DNA of 64,000 bases from SGZJ01 sp949372955 (GCA_949372955.1 CASIAX010000026.1:1-64000), one strand, 5' to 3'; shown: positions 53,979-63,794, counted from the first letter of the stretch. Program-made: numbers and translations. Notes: generated from the letters alone by a model not told the origin.

Positions 53979-54746
53979 TTAATTTTTAATTTGATTTGTA
54001 TCTTTCATATACTTCTCATCAGATAATAAATCATTTCGCATAAACGTATATAACCTGTCTTTTAACTTGTCTAAATCTTGAATTTTCAATCCCTTTGTCT
54101 CAAAAAATTTATGTTGTTTTATTCTAAATAAACCAGGACCTCCTTTGAGAAAATTCCAAGAAAAAAGACGCTTACAGTCATAATACGATTGAGGTACAAT
54201 TGGTATTTGATACTCTATAGCTAGGCTAAAAGCTCCATTTTTAAAAGGAGCAAGGACAACTCCTTCAGTTGGAACTAATCCCTCAGGAAAAATACCAATA
54301 CTAGTGCCATTTTTAAGTCTTTTTTTAGCTAATTCATAAACCATTTTTCTGCTTTTTGCATCGCTCCTGTCCACCATAATAATAATTCTTTTGTAAAAAA
54401 ATCCGAATATAGGGATTTTTTCTAATGATTTTTTACCTACAAATACAATTGGATTTTTACTAGAAACAACCAACACAAATGCATCCATTAGGGATCCATG
54501 ATTTGGGCAAAACATATAGCTTTTGTTCGGTTCAATATCTTGTTCATTATTAAATTCTAATCGAAACCCCATTCCGTATATCAAAACTTTAGACCATAAT
54601 CTTACAAGTTTCCACATTTGTGGATAATAGGATTCTTTTAATGTTAAAATAAATAATAGTGGGCTAATAAGTATTAACGTTACAAATATTAGAATGTAAA
54701 ACCATGACCTCCAAATTAATTGTAATGGGATTTTTATAAACTTCAT
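53979..54746 (-). CDS. plsC: 1-acyl-sn-glycerol-3-phosphate acyltransferase
   Basis: A 255-residue membrane-associated acyltransferase making phosphatidic acid. The catalytic HX4D box is CPNHGSLMDAF, the glycerol-phosphate site is GIFPEGLVPTEG, and FKNGAFSLAIEYQIPIVP is the fourth block. Two N-terminal hydrophobic segments (about 10-38) anchor it. It stands alone, divergent from the TonB receptor. Confidence 0.93.
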   Translation of the reverse strand: MKFIKIPLQLIWRSWFYILIFVTLILISPLLFILTLKESYYPQMWKLVRLWSKVLIYGMGFRLEFNNEQDIEPNKSYMFCPNHGSLMDAFVLVVSSKNPIVFVGKKSLEKIPIFGFFYKRIIIMVDRSDAKSRKMVYELAKKRLKNGTSIGIFPEGLVPTEGVVLAPFKNGAFSLAIEYQIPIVPQSYYDCKRLFSWNFLKGGPGLFRIKQHKFFETKGLKIQDLDKLKDRLYTFMRNDLLSDEKYMKDTNQIKN

Positions 54747-54818
54747 ATTTTTTATAATGTATTGTTAAATTATACTACAGTGTATGGTTTTAGAAAATAT
54801 TTAATTTAAATTTACTGA

Positions 54819-57107
54819 ATGAAATGGTTTTTATCAAAAATAATATTTTTAATTCCAATACTCCTAAGTTCTCAAAATAATCTCTCTGGAGTTGTTTTAG
54901 AGCAAAACTCAAGTAATAATGAAATTGTATTGCCAGGCGCTAATGTATACTGGCTAGATTCTTCTGAAGGAGTCGTAACGGATTTTGATGGTAAATTTAA
55001 TATTTCAAATACTGGTAATTACACAAATTTAGTAATTAGTTATGTCGGATTTAAGACTGATACTATTCAGCTTAATGGTAAAGAATATTTAAAGCATTTT
55101 TTGAAACCCGAGTCTACCTTAGATGCGATTACCATAAGATCTATAGCTAAAACTTCTTCGGTTTCATATCTGTCTTCACAAAATATTATTAATGTTAGCT
55201 CAGAAGAGTTATTAAAAGCTGCTTGTTGTAATCTTTCTGAAAGTTTTGAAACAAACCCTTCAATCGATGTTAATTTTACTGACGCAGTAACAGGAGTTAA
55301 GCAAATACAAATGTTAGGGCTTACGAGTCCATACATTCTTATAACTTCCGAAAACATCCCAACAATTAGAGGTGCTTCTCAAACATATGGAATGAGTTTA
55401 ATCCCTGGAACATGGGTTGAATCAATTCAGATAACAAAAGGAGCTGGGTCTGTTGTAAACGGTTATGAAAGTATTTCAGGGCAAATTAATGTTGAATTGC
55501 AAAAGCCAAATACAGATATTCCATTGTTTTTTAATACCTATGCTAATTCCATGGGAAGATTAGAACTGAATACACATTACAATACTAAAATTTCTGAGAA
55601 ATTAAGCTCTGGACTATATTTTCATGTAAACTCAAATAATCAACAAAATGATAATAATTCTGACGGTTTTTTAGATAGCCCACTATCTGAACAAATAAAT
55701 GTGTTAAATCGTTGGCAGTACACTAACCTTGAAAAGGGATTAGTTGCATTTCTTAATGTAAGATACTTAACTGACGAAAAACAATCTGGAGAGCTTGATT
55801 TTAGTCCTATTTCAGATAGATTAACAACAAACTATTGGGGGAGTGAAGTCAATACAGAAAGATTTGATTCTTCGTTAAAATTTGGTTACGTAAATCCTGA
55901 TATTACATACCAAACCTTAGGAGTACAGTTTGCCTACAGTGATCATGACCAAAATTCATATTTTGGTCTTAATCAATATAATATTAATCATCAAAGTATT
56001 TTTTCAAATATTATTTACAACTCTATTTTAGGAGACACAAGACATAAAATCAAAACAGGTTTGAATTTTAATTCTGATGTATATAAGGAGAATGTTTCGA
56101 ATGTATCCTATTCTTTATTGCCAGATGATAGTTCTTCGGAACCTATTATTCAGGGTATAGATAATGACCGATCTGAAAAATCAATTGGCGCATTTTTTGA
56201 ATATAACTTTGATAATCTTAGTAATTTAAATTTAACCGCAGGAATTAGAATAGATAATCATAATAAAATGGGGACCTTTTTAACTCCTAGATTTCATTTA
56301 AGGTATACACCAGTAGAAAAATCTGTACTAAGACTTTCTTTTGGAAGAGGTAAAAGAATGGCTAATATATTTGCTGAAAATCAAAACTTATTTGCAACCA
56401 CAAGACTAATACAACTGCCTGTAGATGATCTAAAATCGGAAGACGCATGGAATTATGGTATTTCATTTTTACAAAATTTCAATCTATTTAATAAAAAGTC
56501 TGAAATAATCTTAGATTACTATTATACGGATTTTAATAATCAAGTAATAGTTGACTGGGAAAACCCTTATGAAATTAGTTTTTACAACCTAATTGGTAAA
56601 AGTTTTGCAGCTAGTTTTCAATCTCAATTTAATTATTACATAAATGAAAATGTTGAGTTTAAACTAGCCTATAAATTGTACAATGTTAAAACAGACTATG
56701 CTTCTGGAAGACTTACGAAACCAATGACTCCAAAAGAACGTCTTTTTATAAATTTTAATATTAACTCAAATTTAAATGATGATGGGTCTCAATGGAAATT
56801 TGACACAACTTTTAATTGGATTGGTAAGCAAAGGTTTTCGAACAGGCTCACAAATATCCCGCATTTTTTACCACTAAATACCGACAAGTATTCCCCTCAA
56901 TTCTCTACAGTTAATGCACAATTAACCAGAGTGTTTTCGGAAAAATTTGAAGTATATTTAGGAGTTGAAAATTTAACCAATACTAAACAAAAAAACCCCA
57001 TAGTAGGGAGTGAAAGTCCATTTGGACCACGATTTGATACAACTTTTGTGTACGGACCAATATTTGGAAGTATGTATTATACAGGTTTAAGATTTAAAAT
57101 TTATTAA
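54819..57107 (+). CDS. TonB-dependent outer membrane receptor, probably for a metal ligand
   Basis: 762 residues. A signal peptide is followed by a carboxypeptidase-regulatory-like domain (GVVLEQNSSNNEIVLPGANVYWLDSSEGVVTDF in pieces, ending SYVGFKTDTI). The plug has LSESFETNPSIDVNFTDAVTG, QIQMLGLTSPYILI and ITKGAGSVVNGYESISGQINVEL. The long barrel ends with a conserved final strand (MYYTGLRFKIY). Paired cysteines (AACCNLS) open the plug. It is followed 1 bp later by a gene for a heavy-metal-binding protein, so the ligand is likely a metal such as copper or zinc, or a chelate of one; this is inference from the pairing. Confidence 0.9.
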   Translation: MKWFLSKIIFLIPILLSSQNNLSGVVLEQNSSNNEIVLPGANVYWLDSSEGVVTDFDGKFNISNTGNYTNLVISYVGFKTDTIQLNGKEYLKHFLKPESTLDAITIRSIAKTSSVSYLSSQNIINVSSEELLKAACCNLSESFETNPSIDVNFTDAVTGVKQIQMLGLTSPYILITSENIPTIRGASQTYGMSLIPGTWVESIQITKGAGSVVNGYESISGQINVELQKPNTDIPLFFNTYANSMGRLELNTHYNTKISEKLSSGLYFHVNSNNQQNDNNSDGFLDSPLSEQINVLNRWQYTNLEKGLVAFLNVRYLTDEKQSGELDFSPISDRLTTNYWGSEVNTERFDSSLKFGYVNPDITYQTLGVQFAYSDHDQNSYFGLNQYNINHQSIFSNIIYNSILGDTRHKIKTGLNFNSDVYKENVSNVSYSLLPDDSSSEPIIQGIDNDRSEKSIGAFFEYNFDNLSNLNLTAGIRIDNHNKMGTFLTPRFHLRYTPVEKSVLRLSFGRGKRMANIFAENQNLFATTRLIQLPVDDLKSEDAWNYGISFLQNFNLFNKKSEIILDYYYTDFNNQVIVDWENPYEISFYNLIGKSFAASFQSQFNYYINENVEFKLAYKLYNVKTDYASGRLTKPMTPKERLFINFNINSNLNDDGSQWKFDTTFNWIGKQRFSNRLTNIPHFLPLNTDKYSPQFSTVNAQLTRVFSEKFEVYLGVENLTNTKQKNPIVGSESPFGPRFDTTFVYGPIFGSMYYTGLRFKIY

Positions 57108-57108
57108 T

Positions 57109-57456
57109 ATGAGAAGATATATTTTGATTATTTTATTTATGCCGTTTATGATAATAGGGCAAAACAGTAATGCAAAGGCTAACTTTAAGGTTGACGGAGT
57201 GTGTGGTATGTGTAAAGTTAGAATAGAGAACTCTACTATCAAACTAAAAGGTGTAAAGTCATCTAAATGGAATGTAAATACCGGTCAAATAAGTTTAATT
57301 TTCAATGAAAAAAAAATTAAACTTAAAGATATACATCAATTTATTGCTGATTTGGGTCATGATACAGATAAAATTAAAGCTCCTGACTTAGCTTATAATT
57401 CTCTAGATGCATGTTGTAAATATAGAGATCCAGCAGTTGTTATGGATCATCAGTAA
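57109..57456 (+). CDS. Exported heavy-metal-associated (HMA) domain protein
   Basis: 115 residues with signal peptide MRRYILIILFMPFMIIGQ. The HMA ferredoxin-like domain covers about 23-88: FKVDGVCGMCKVRIENS holds two Cys three residues apart (C-G-M-C) instead of the usual CxxC spacing position, followed by LKGVKSSKWNVNTGQISL. The C-terminal part adds DACCKYRDP and a final His, offering further ligands. It is likely a periplasmic metal carrier acting with the TonB receptor encoded immediately upstream. Confidence 0.85.
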   Translation: MRRYILIILFMPFMIIGQNSNAKANFKVDGVCGMCKVRIENSTIKLKGVKSSKWNVNTGQISLIFNEKKIKLKDIHQFIADLGHDTDKIKAPDLAYNSLDACCKYRDPAVVMDHQ

Positions 57457-57540
57457 AAACTACTTTCTCCAAAAAATAGTTGACTAAATAGTATAAATTT
57501 AGCTATTAATATTTCTAATAATGAATATGAAATATTTTAG

Positions 57541-57548
57541 TATTTTTG
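57541..57548 (+). promoter_or_regulatory. Probable -7 promoter element of the metalloprotease gene
   Basis: TATTTTTG matches TAnnTTTG and ends 25 bp before the ATG at 57574. No -33 TTG at the proper distance. Confidence 0.4.
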
Positions 57549-57573
57549 AATATAAATAATTTAAAATTAGCTT

Positions 57574-60144
57574 ATGAAAACATTGAAGTTTATTGCAGTT
57601 CTATTTGTGCTTAGTTTAAGTACTAATTCCATTTTAGCTCAGGAAAAAAATAAAGAATCAAGTGAAGATAAAAAAGAAGAAAAAACAAAATCTATATCTG
57701 ATCTTACTAAATCTAGTAATAAAATTGAGGGATTATTTACTATTTTTCAAGACACAATCAATGGTAAACTTAAAATGTTGGTTAAAGAGGATCAACTTAA
57801 CAAAGATTTTATCTATTTCTCTCAAATTGCAGATGGTGTTACTGAAGCTGGAAGTTTTAGAGGCTCTTATGGGGATGATATAATTTTCAATATGAAAAAA
57901 TATTTTGATAAAATTGAAATTATTGCACCAAATACAAACTTTTATTTTGACTCTGAAAATCTACTGTCAAGATCTCATGAAGCAAATTTGAGTCATGCAA
58001 TTATATCAAGCAATAAAATTTTAGCTGAAGACAAAGAAAATAACACTTTTCTTATAGATATTAATGATTTATTTATTTCTGAGAAATTTAAAAGAGTCAA
58101 GCAACCAAAAAGACCGAAATCCTCACCTAGTTCTTTTAGTTTAGGTAGTTTTGATAAAGAAAAGTCTAAGGTTTTACATATTAACAATTACCCAGAAAAT
58201 ACGAATCTTAAAACCGAGTACGTTTATAATAACCCTACTTTTTTAAATGGCGGTTCTGAAGCAGTTACAGATGCTAGATATGTTTCCATCCAGGTATTTC
58301 ATTCTCTTATAAATATGCCAGATGACTCTTACAAACCTCGTTTTGATGACCCTAGAGTTGGATATTTTTTAACAATGAAAAATGATATGACCGAAACTGG
58401 TACTACTAATTATAGAGATATGATTAATAGATGGAGGTTAATTAAAAAGAACCCAGATGCAAAAGTTTCCGAGCCAGTAGAACCAATTACATGGTGGATT
58501 GAAAACTCCACGCCAGTTGAATGGCGAGAAATTATTCGTGAAGGTGTTTTAGAATGGAATAAAGCTTTTGAGAAAGCTGGTTTTAAAAATGCCTTAGTTG
58601 TTAAAATACAGCCAGATAATGCTGACTGGGATGCGGGAGATATAAGGTATAATGTCTTACGTTGGACTTCTTCACCTAACCCACCTTTTGGAGGTTATGG
58701 CCCGAGTAATACTAACCCAAGGACGGGGGAAATTATTGGAGCGGATATAATGCTCGAATTTGTGCATTTCACTAACAGAGTTTTTTATGATAAACTACTT
58801 GGTAACGCTTCCTCAAATATGATTCTTTCTGAGGATGATGAGTTTAAGGATTTTTCTAAAAAAGATAATTCATTTTACTGTTCGATGGGACATCTTATGC
58901 ATGAGAATCTTTTATTTGGAAAATCTTTTTTAGAAATCTCTGGAGCATCAGATTATGATTTAGATAGAATTGAAAAAGAAGGAATGAAATCATTAATAAT
59001 GCATGAAGTTGGTCACACTCTTGGATTAAATCATAATATGAAGGCAAGTCAATTGTTTTCTCCTGCACAATTATATGACAAAGATTTTATTGAAGGAAAG
59101 GCCCTCACAGGATCTGTTATGGATTATGCTAGTATCAATCTAACTTTAGATGAATCATTACAAGGTCAATTTTATGATATGTCTGTGGGTCCTTATGATG
59201 ATTGGGCTATACAGTTTGGTTATTCAGAATTTAATGATGAGTTAGAAAAAGATGCTTTATTAGCAAGATCAACAGAGCCTGAACTTATTTTTGGTAATGA
59301 TGCCGATGATATGAGATCACCTGGGAAAGCTATTGATCCAAGAGTGATGACAGGAGATCTTTCTAATGATCAAATAACATATTCTGTAGATAGATTTAAA
59401 CTTGTTAATGATATGATGACTAAGATCGTATTAAAGTTTAATGTTGAAGGTAATACTTACGAAGACTTACGAAGAGCCTATTATACATTAAATTCACAAG
59501 CAGCAAGAGCAGGTGATGTAATTTCTAGATTTATTGGCGGTGTTTATGTGGATAGGTCAATGATTGGTCAAAAAGGAGGAGTTAGGCCATACACTCCAGT
59601 TAGTCTTCAAGATCAGAAAAGAGCAATAAATGCACTTAAAACTTATGTTTTTTCTCCAAATGCATTTAAAGTATCTAGTGAAACATATAATTTATTAGCA
59701 AAACAAAGACGTGGTTTTGATTTCTTTTCTGGGCCTGAAGATCCAAAGATTCATGACCAGATATTAGGTTATCAAACAAGAGTTTTGTCACATATTCTTC
59801 ACCCAAATACTCTACAAAGAATTATAGATTCAGAGTTATATGGAAATATGTACAAATTACCTGAATTTATGATTGATCTGAACGAAGCTATTTTCAAAGA
59901 AGATATGAATTCTAATGTCAATACTTTTCGCCAAAACTTGCAAGCTACATATGTTAAAAGACTGATTGATATGGTTTCTGGATCAAACGCTAGTAAATTT
60001 GAAGTACCGGCTCAATCAATGGCTCTTTATAATTTAGAAAAAATATTAAAAGACTATAGAAGACTAAGTGGAGATATATCTACAGTTGCCCATAAAAAGC
60101 ACTTAAAAACTTTAATAAAAAACACTTTAGATAATATTAAATAA
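57574..60144 (+). CDS. Exported zinc-dependent metalloprotease (metzincin-type, DUF5117/DUF5118 family)
   Basis: 856 residues. The signal peptide (to about ILAQ, residue 23) precedes a Lys/Glu-rich stretch. The zinc motif is HEVGHTLGLNH at 477-487, with a Met-turn-like SVMDYASINL shortly after, as in metzincins. Upstream are DUF5118/DUF5117-type regions (QDTINGKLKMLVKEDQLNKD, PITWWIENSTPVEWREIIREG). Large proteins of this family are common in Bacteroidota and probably degrade extracellular or periplasmic protein; no C-terminal T9SS domain is seen, so a periplasmic or outer-membrane location is more likely. Confidence 0.9.
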   Translation: MKTLKFIAVLFVLSLSTNSILAQEKNKESSEDKKEEKTKSISDLTKSSNKIEGLFTIFQDTINGKLKMLVKEDQLNKDFIYFSQIADGVTEAGSFRGSYGDDIIFNMKKYFDKIEIIAPNTNFYFDSENLLSRSHEANLSHAIISSNKILAEDKENNTFLIDINDLFISEKFKRVKQPKRPKSSPSSFSLGSFDKEKSKVLHINNYPENTNLKTEYVYNNPTFLNGGSEAVTDARYVSIQVFHSLINMPDDSYKPRFDDPRVGYFLTMKNDMTETGTTNYRDMINRWRLIKKNPDAKVSEPVEPITWWIENSTPVEWREIIREGVLEWNKAFEKAGFKNALVVKIQPDNADWDAGDIRYNVLRWTSSPNPPFGGYGPSNTNPRTGEIIGADIMLEFVHFTNRVFYDKLLGNASSNMILSEDDEFKDFSKKDNSFYCSMGHLMHENLLFGKSFLEISGASDYDLDRIEKEGMKSLIMHEVGHTLGLNHNMKASQLFSPAQLYDKDFIEGKALTGSVMDYASINLTLDESLQGQFYDMSVGPYDDWAIQFGYSEFNDELEKDALLARSTEPELIFGNDADDMRSPGKAIDPRVMTGDLSNDQITYSVDRFKLVNDMMTKIVLKFNVEGNTYEDLRRAYYTLNSQAARAGDVISRFIGGVYVDRSMIGQKGGVRPYTPVSLQDQKRAINALKTYVFSPNAFKVSSETYNLLAKQRRGFDFFSGPEDPKIHDQILGYQTRVLSHILHPNTLQRIIDSELYGNMYKLPEFMIDLNEAIFKEDMNSNVNTFRQNLQATYVKRLIDMVSGSNASKFEVPAQSMALYNLEKILKDYRRLSGDISTVAHKKHLKTLIKNTLDNIK

Positions 60145-60200
60145 TATAAGTTGATAAAATACATATATAGCTACTGATAATAGAGTCAGAGTATAGAATA

Positions 60201-60235
60201 AAAAAAAGGCAATCAATTATTGATTGCCTTTTTTT
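60201..60235. terminator. Bidirectional intrinsic terminator between the metalloprotease and groEL
   Basis: The 8-bp stem GGCAATCA (60208-60215) / TGATTGCC (60221-60228), with loop ATTAT, is flanked by seven A and seven T. It serves the two convergent genes at 57574 and 60255. Confidence 0.92.
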
Positions 60236-60254
60236 ATAATATTAAATAATATAA

Positions 60255-61889
60255 TTACATCATTCCTGGCATACCACCACCCATTGGAGGCATTGCGGCA
60301 GCAGGTGACTCCTCTTTAATATCAACAAGTGCGCATTCTGTAGTAAGTATCATACCAGCAACTGACGCTGCATTTTCTAAGGCAATTCTAGTGACTTTCT
60401 TAGGATCAATTATACCAGCCTTCAACATGTCTACATATTCCTCTTTTTTAGCATCATAACCAAAGTCTTTTTTGCCTTCAGAAACTTTTGCTACTACGAC
60501 ACTTCCTTCTCCACCAGCATTGGCAACTATTGTTCTAATTGGAGCTTCAATTGCTCGAGACACAATTTGAATCCCAGTTAGTTCGTCATTGTTTTCTCCA
60601 CTAAGATTAGCTAATACTGATTTTGCTCTAATTAAAGCAACTCCTCCACCGGCAACAATACCTTCTTCGACAGCAGCTCTAGTAGCGGCAAGAGCATCAT
60701 CTACTCTATCTTTTTTCTCTTTCATTTCAATTTCACTGGCTGCACCAACGTACAATACAGCAACACCACCAGCTAACTTAGCTAAGCGTTCTTGTAATTT
60801 TTCTTTATCATAATCACTTGTTGTAGTTTCAATTTGAGCTTTGATTTGATTAACTCTAGCTTTGATATCGTCTTCTTTACCAGCACCGTTTACAATAATA
60901 GTATTGTCTTTATCTACTGTAACTGTTTCTGCTGTTCCCAGCATAGTTAAATCAGCGCTTTCAAGAGAAAATCCTCTTTCTTCTGAAATAACAGTACCAC
61001 CTGTCAAAACAGCTATATCTTCTAGCATTGCTTTTCTTCTATCTCCAAATCCTGGAGCTTTCACAGCAGCAATTTTTAATCCTCCTCTTAATTTATTTAC
61101 TACAAGAGTTGCTAGTGCTTGACCATCAACATCTTCAGCTATAATTAATAGTGGTCTTCCAGATTGAGAAACAGGTTCTAATATTGGAAGAATTTCCTGA
61201 AGATTAGATATTTTTTTATCAAATAATAATATATATGGATTCTCTAAATCTGCAATCATTTTATCAGCATTAGTAACAAAATAAGGAGATAAAAATCCTC
61301 TATCAAATTGCATTCCTTCAACTACATCTACGTAAGTGTCAGTACCTTTAGCCTCTTCTACAGTGATAACTCCTTCCTTACCTACTTTGTCAAAAGCGGT
61401 AGCAATTAAATCTCCAATAGTACTATCATTATTTGCAGATATTGATGCTACTTGAGTAATTTTATCTAATGAATTACCCACTTGAGTGGATTGTTTATTT
61501 AAATCCTTAACAATAGCGCTAACAGCATTATCAATCCCTCTTTTTAAGTCCATTGGATTAGCTCCAGCAGCAACATTTTTCAAGCCTTCTTTTACAATTG
61601 CTTGAGCTAAAACGGTTGCAGTAGTAGTACCATCTCCAGCTAAATCATTTGTTTTTGAAGCAACTTCTTTAACCATCTGAGCTCCCATATTTTCAAGCTC
61701 ATCTTTCAATTCAACTTCTTTAGCTACCGTAACTCCATCTTTGGTTACCTGAGGTGGACCAAATGATTTACTAATAATAACGTTTCTTCCTTTAGGTCCT
61801 AAAGTAACTTTAACTGCATTTGCTAATGCATCAACTCCTCTTTTTAAGCCATCTCTAGCTCCTACATCAAATTTTATATCTTTTGCCAT
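60255..61889 (-). CDS. groEL: Chaperonin GroEL (60 kDa)
   Basis: A 544-residue chaperonin subunit. KVTLGPKGRNVIISKSFG, the ATP-site GDGTTTATVLAQAI, AVEEGIVAGGGVALIRA and the C-terminal Gly/Met tail PPMGGGMPGMM are present. It assembles into double heptamer rings with GroES. It lies 20 bp after groES. Nothing unusual. Confidence 0.98.
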   Translation of the reverse strand: MAKDIKFDVGARDGLKRGVDALANAVKVTLGPKGRNVIISKSFGPPQVTKDGVTVAKEVELKDELENMGAQMVKEVASKTNDLAGDGTTTATVLAQAIVKEGLKNVAAGANPMDLKRGIDNAVSAIVKDLNKQSTQVGNSLDKITQVASISANNDSTIGDLIATAFDKVGKEGVITVEEAKGTDTYVDVVEGMQFDRGFLSPYFVTNADKMIADLENPYILLFDKKISNLQEILPILEPVSQSGRPLLIIAEDVDGQALATLVVNKLRGGLKIAAVKAPGFGDRRKAMLEDIAVLTGGTVISEERGFSLESADLTMLGTAETVTVDKDNTIIVNGAGKEDDIKARVNQIKAQIETTTSDYDKEKLQERLAKLAGGVAVLYVGAASEIEMKEKKDRVDDALAATRAAVEEGIVAGGGVALIRAKSVLANLSGENNDELTGIQIVSRAIEAPIRTIVANAGGEGSVVVAKVSEGKKDFGYDAKKEEYVDMLKAGIIDPKKVTRIALENAASVAGMILTTECALVDIKEESPAAAMPPMGGGMPGMM

Positions 61890-61909
61890 TTTAATTTTAT
61901 TTTTCTAGG

Positions 61910-62185
61910 TTAAACAATTGCTAAAATATCTGTCTCTGACATTATTAAATAATCTTTGCCATCTAATTTTAATTCAGTACCAGCATACTTTCCGTATAAG
62001 ACAGTATCACCCACTTTAACGGTCATTTTATTATCTTTTGTTCCATTTCCAACTGCCTGAATTACACCTTTTTGTGGTTTTTCTTTAGCTGTATCAGGAA
62101 TAATTAGTCCTGAGGCTGTTTTTGTTTCTGCTTCTAAAGGTTCAATTAGAACTCTATCTGCTAGAGGTTTGATATTTAATCCCAT
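61910..62185 (-). CDS. groES: Co-chaperonin GroES
   Basis: A 91-residue heptameric lid of GroEL. PLADRVLIEPLEAETKTASGLIIPDTAKEKPQ, the mobile loop region, is intact, as is VLYGKYAGTELKLDGKDYLIM. It is first in groES-groEL. I see no CIRCE inverted repeat upstream; the 96-bp gap to secG has only a poor TATGTTTT near the expected -7 site. Confidence 0.97.
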   Translation of the reverse strand: MGLNIKPLADRVLIEPLEAETKTASGLIIPDTAKEKPQKGVIQAVGNGTKDNKMTVKVGDTVLYGKYAGTELKLDGKDYLIMSETDILAIV

Positions 62186-62281
62186 TGTTATATATATTTA
62201 TAATTTAGTTATTTAAAAACATAAATTGTGCCAATAGTTAATTACTGACAAACTTGCATGTGAAAGATGTACTATAAAAAA

Positions 62282-62623
62282 TTAATTTTCTTCTACAGGA
62301 AGGGTAGTTTGTTGTGAATTATCAAAAGGTAATGCTTGAGTTTCTATCTCATCTGTATTTAATGCTTTTGATTCTAGATTTTCATTAGAATTGTCGATTG
62401 CAAAGTTTGAAGCTAGAATTAATAACACTAACATAACCGCTAATGCCCATGTACTTTTGTCAAGAAAATCTGTAGTTTTTTTAACTCCACCTAGTTGTTG
62501 AGTACCACCTCCTCCAAAAGAAGAAGAAAGACCTCCACCCTTAGGGTTTTGAACCATAATTACAACTACAAGTAAAAAAGCTACTAATACTATAAGAACT
62601 AAGAATATTGAGAAAGAACCCAT
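62282..62623 (-). CDS. secG: Preprotein translocase subunit SecG
   Basis: A 113-residue protein with two membrane helices (about 5-22 and 54-70) around the conserved loop MVQNPKGGGLSSSFGGGGTQQLGGVKKTTDFLDKST (in pieces). The C-terminal ~40 residues are an acidic, Gln/Thr-rich tail typical of the Bacteroidota form. It assists SecYE. It follows the unknown protein gene by 6 bp. Confidence 0.94.
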   Translation of the reverse strand: MGSFSIFLVLIVLVAFLLVVVIMVQNPKGGGLSSSFGGGGTQQLGGVKKTTDFLDKSTWALAVMLVLLILASNFAIDNSNENLESKALNTDEIETQALPFDNSQQTTLPVEEN

Positions 62624-62629
62624 GTTAAA

Positions 62630-63262
62630 TTATTTTTTGTTTTTAATCTTTTTTATTTGGTCAGCAAAGAAACTACTTTTTTCTGGATATTTCAAACTTA
62701 AGATCTTATAAGATTCTATAGCTTTATCAAAATTTTGTTGACTCATATATATTTTAGCTAAAGTCTCAGTCATTAAAGCATCCTCTTTAAATATACTTGA
62801 AGATTCATAATCAATTTCAGTATTTTCTTCTTTGTTGGTGAAATTTATCTTTGGATTAGTTTCGATAAATTTATCAATTATCGTTGTGCTACTCTTTTCT
62901 TCTACTGACAAGGACCTGTTTATTGGCTTAAAGTTGGAAACATTTAGCCATTCTAAAAAAGATTTTTTTTCATCAATTACTGTTTCGGTATTGATTATAG
63001 ATTCCTTAGTAATTATATTTTTTTTATCATCAATAGCTTCTTCACTGTTTATAAAATCAAACAAAACATTTCGCTCCGATGAATAAGCAGCAGTAATTTT
63101 TAATTCACTATGAAACTTAAAGCTGTTGTTTTGCTTTAATGCCTTGAGGTAAACAGCTCTTGAAGACTGCAAATACGGGAATTCGTCAATAATTGATTTT
63201 AAATAGCTTATTTGTTTTTTACTTATTTTATTTGGATTCTTGAGTATTTTAGTAAATTCCAT
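62630..63262 (-). CDS. Conserved protein of unknown function with a C-terminal TPR-like segment
   Basis: 210 residues, no signal peptide. The N-terminal part (KNPNKISKKQISYLKSIIDEFPYLQSSRAVYLKAL) is helical and resembles a tetratricopeptide-type repeat. The middle is a charged Glu/Lys/Ser/Ile linker, and the end (LAKIYMSQQNFDKAIESYKILSLKYPEKSSFFADQIKKIK) looks like a TPR. It lies between lptE and secG, 13 and 6 bp away, an order I associate with flavobacteria. A scaffold role is possible; no function is assigned. Confidence 0.8.
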   Translation of the reverse strand: MEFTKILKNPNKISKKQISYLKSIIDEFPYLQSSRAVYLKALKQNNSFKFHSELKITAAYSSERNVLFDFINSEEAIDDKKNIITKESIINTETVIDEKKSFLEWLNVSNFKPINRSLSVEEKSSTTIIDKFIETNPKINFTNKEENTEIDYESSSIFKEDALMTETLAKIYMSQQNFDKAIESYKILSLKYPEKSSFFADQIKKIKNKK

Positions 63263-63275
63263 AGTTATATAATAT

Positions 63276-63785
63276 TTACCATTTAGCTAGTGATGCATTA
63301 AAAACATCTTGTGTGATTCTTTCAAATATTTCTTCAACAGCAGAATCTTTTTGGGATCCAATAAGTTGAGAGCTTCCAGCATAGTCGTAATAGAATGAAA
63401 ATCTTTTTTCGAAATCTGCTTCTTCATCATTTTTATCATAAAACCTGACATTAACAGATATTGTTAATCTATTTTGAGCAGCTGTATTATTAGCAGTTGC
63501 AGTTGTTGGTGATATTCTATATTCCGTTATTTCACCTTCATAAATCAAATCTGCATTAGATTTAACTAAATCAAGACTGGTTTGGTTAATCAACAAATCT
63601 ATTAAACTATTTGTGAAATCTCTTTCAATTCCTGGCTCTATTAGGGCAGCAGTATTTTGAAAGTAATTGACTTGGAAAGAGTTTGTTTCAGGAGATATAG
63701 AGGCTCCAGTTAAGGAATACTTAATACTGCATCCTAAAAACAGACAGCAACAAAAAAATAAACTTATTAATTTTATTGGCTTCAT
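63276..63785 (-). CDS. lptE: LPS-assembly lipoprotein LptE
   Basis: 169 residues. The lipobox gives a lipidated cysteine at 19 (CLFLGCS). SLTGASISPETNSFQVNYFQNTAALIEPG and ITEYRISPTTATANNTAAQNRLTISVNVRF fit the LptE/LptE-like family, which plugs the LptD translocon at the outer membrane. It follows the sigma-54-type regulator by 9 bp in the same direction. Confidence 0.88.
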   Translation of the reverse strand: MKPIKLISLFFCCCLFLGCSIKYSLTGASISPETNSFQVNYFQNTAALIEPGIERDFTNSLIDLLINQTSLDLVKSNADLIYEGEITEYRISPTTATANNTAAQNRLTISVNVRFYDKNDEEADFEKRFSFYYDYAGSSQLIGSQKDSAVEEIFERITQDVFNASLAKW

Positions 63786-63794
63786 TTAAATCAG

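Noticed and set aside
62186..62281. CIRCE (HrcA) element upstream of groES
   Set aside because: No TTAGCACTC-N9-GAGTGCTAA-like repeat is present in the gap.
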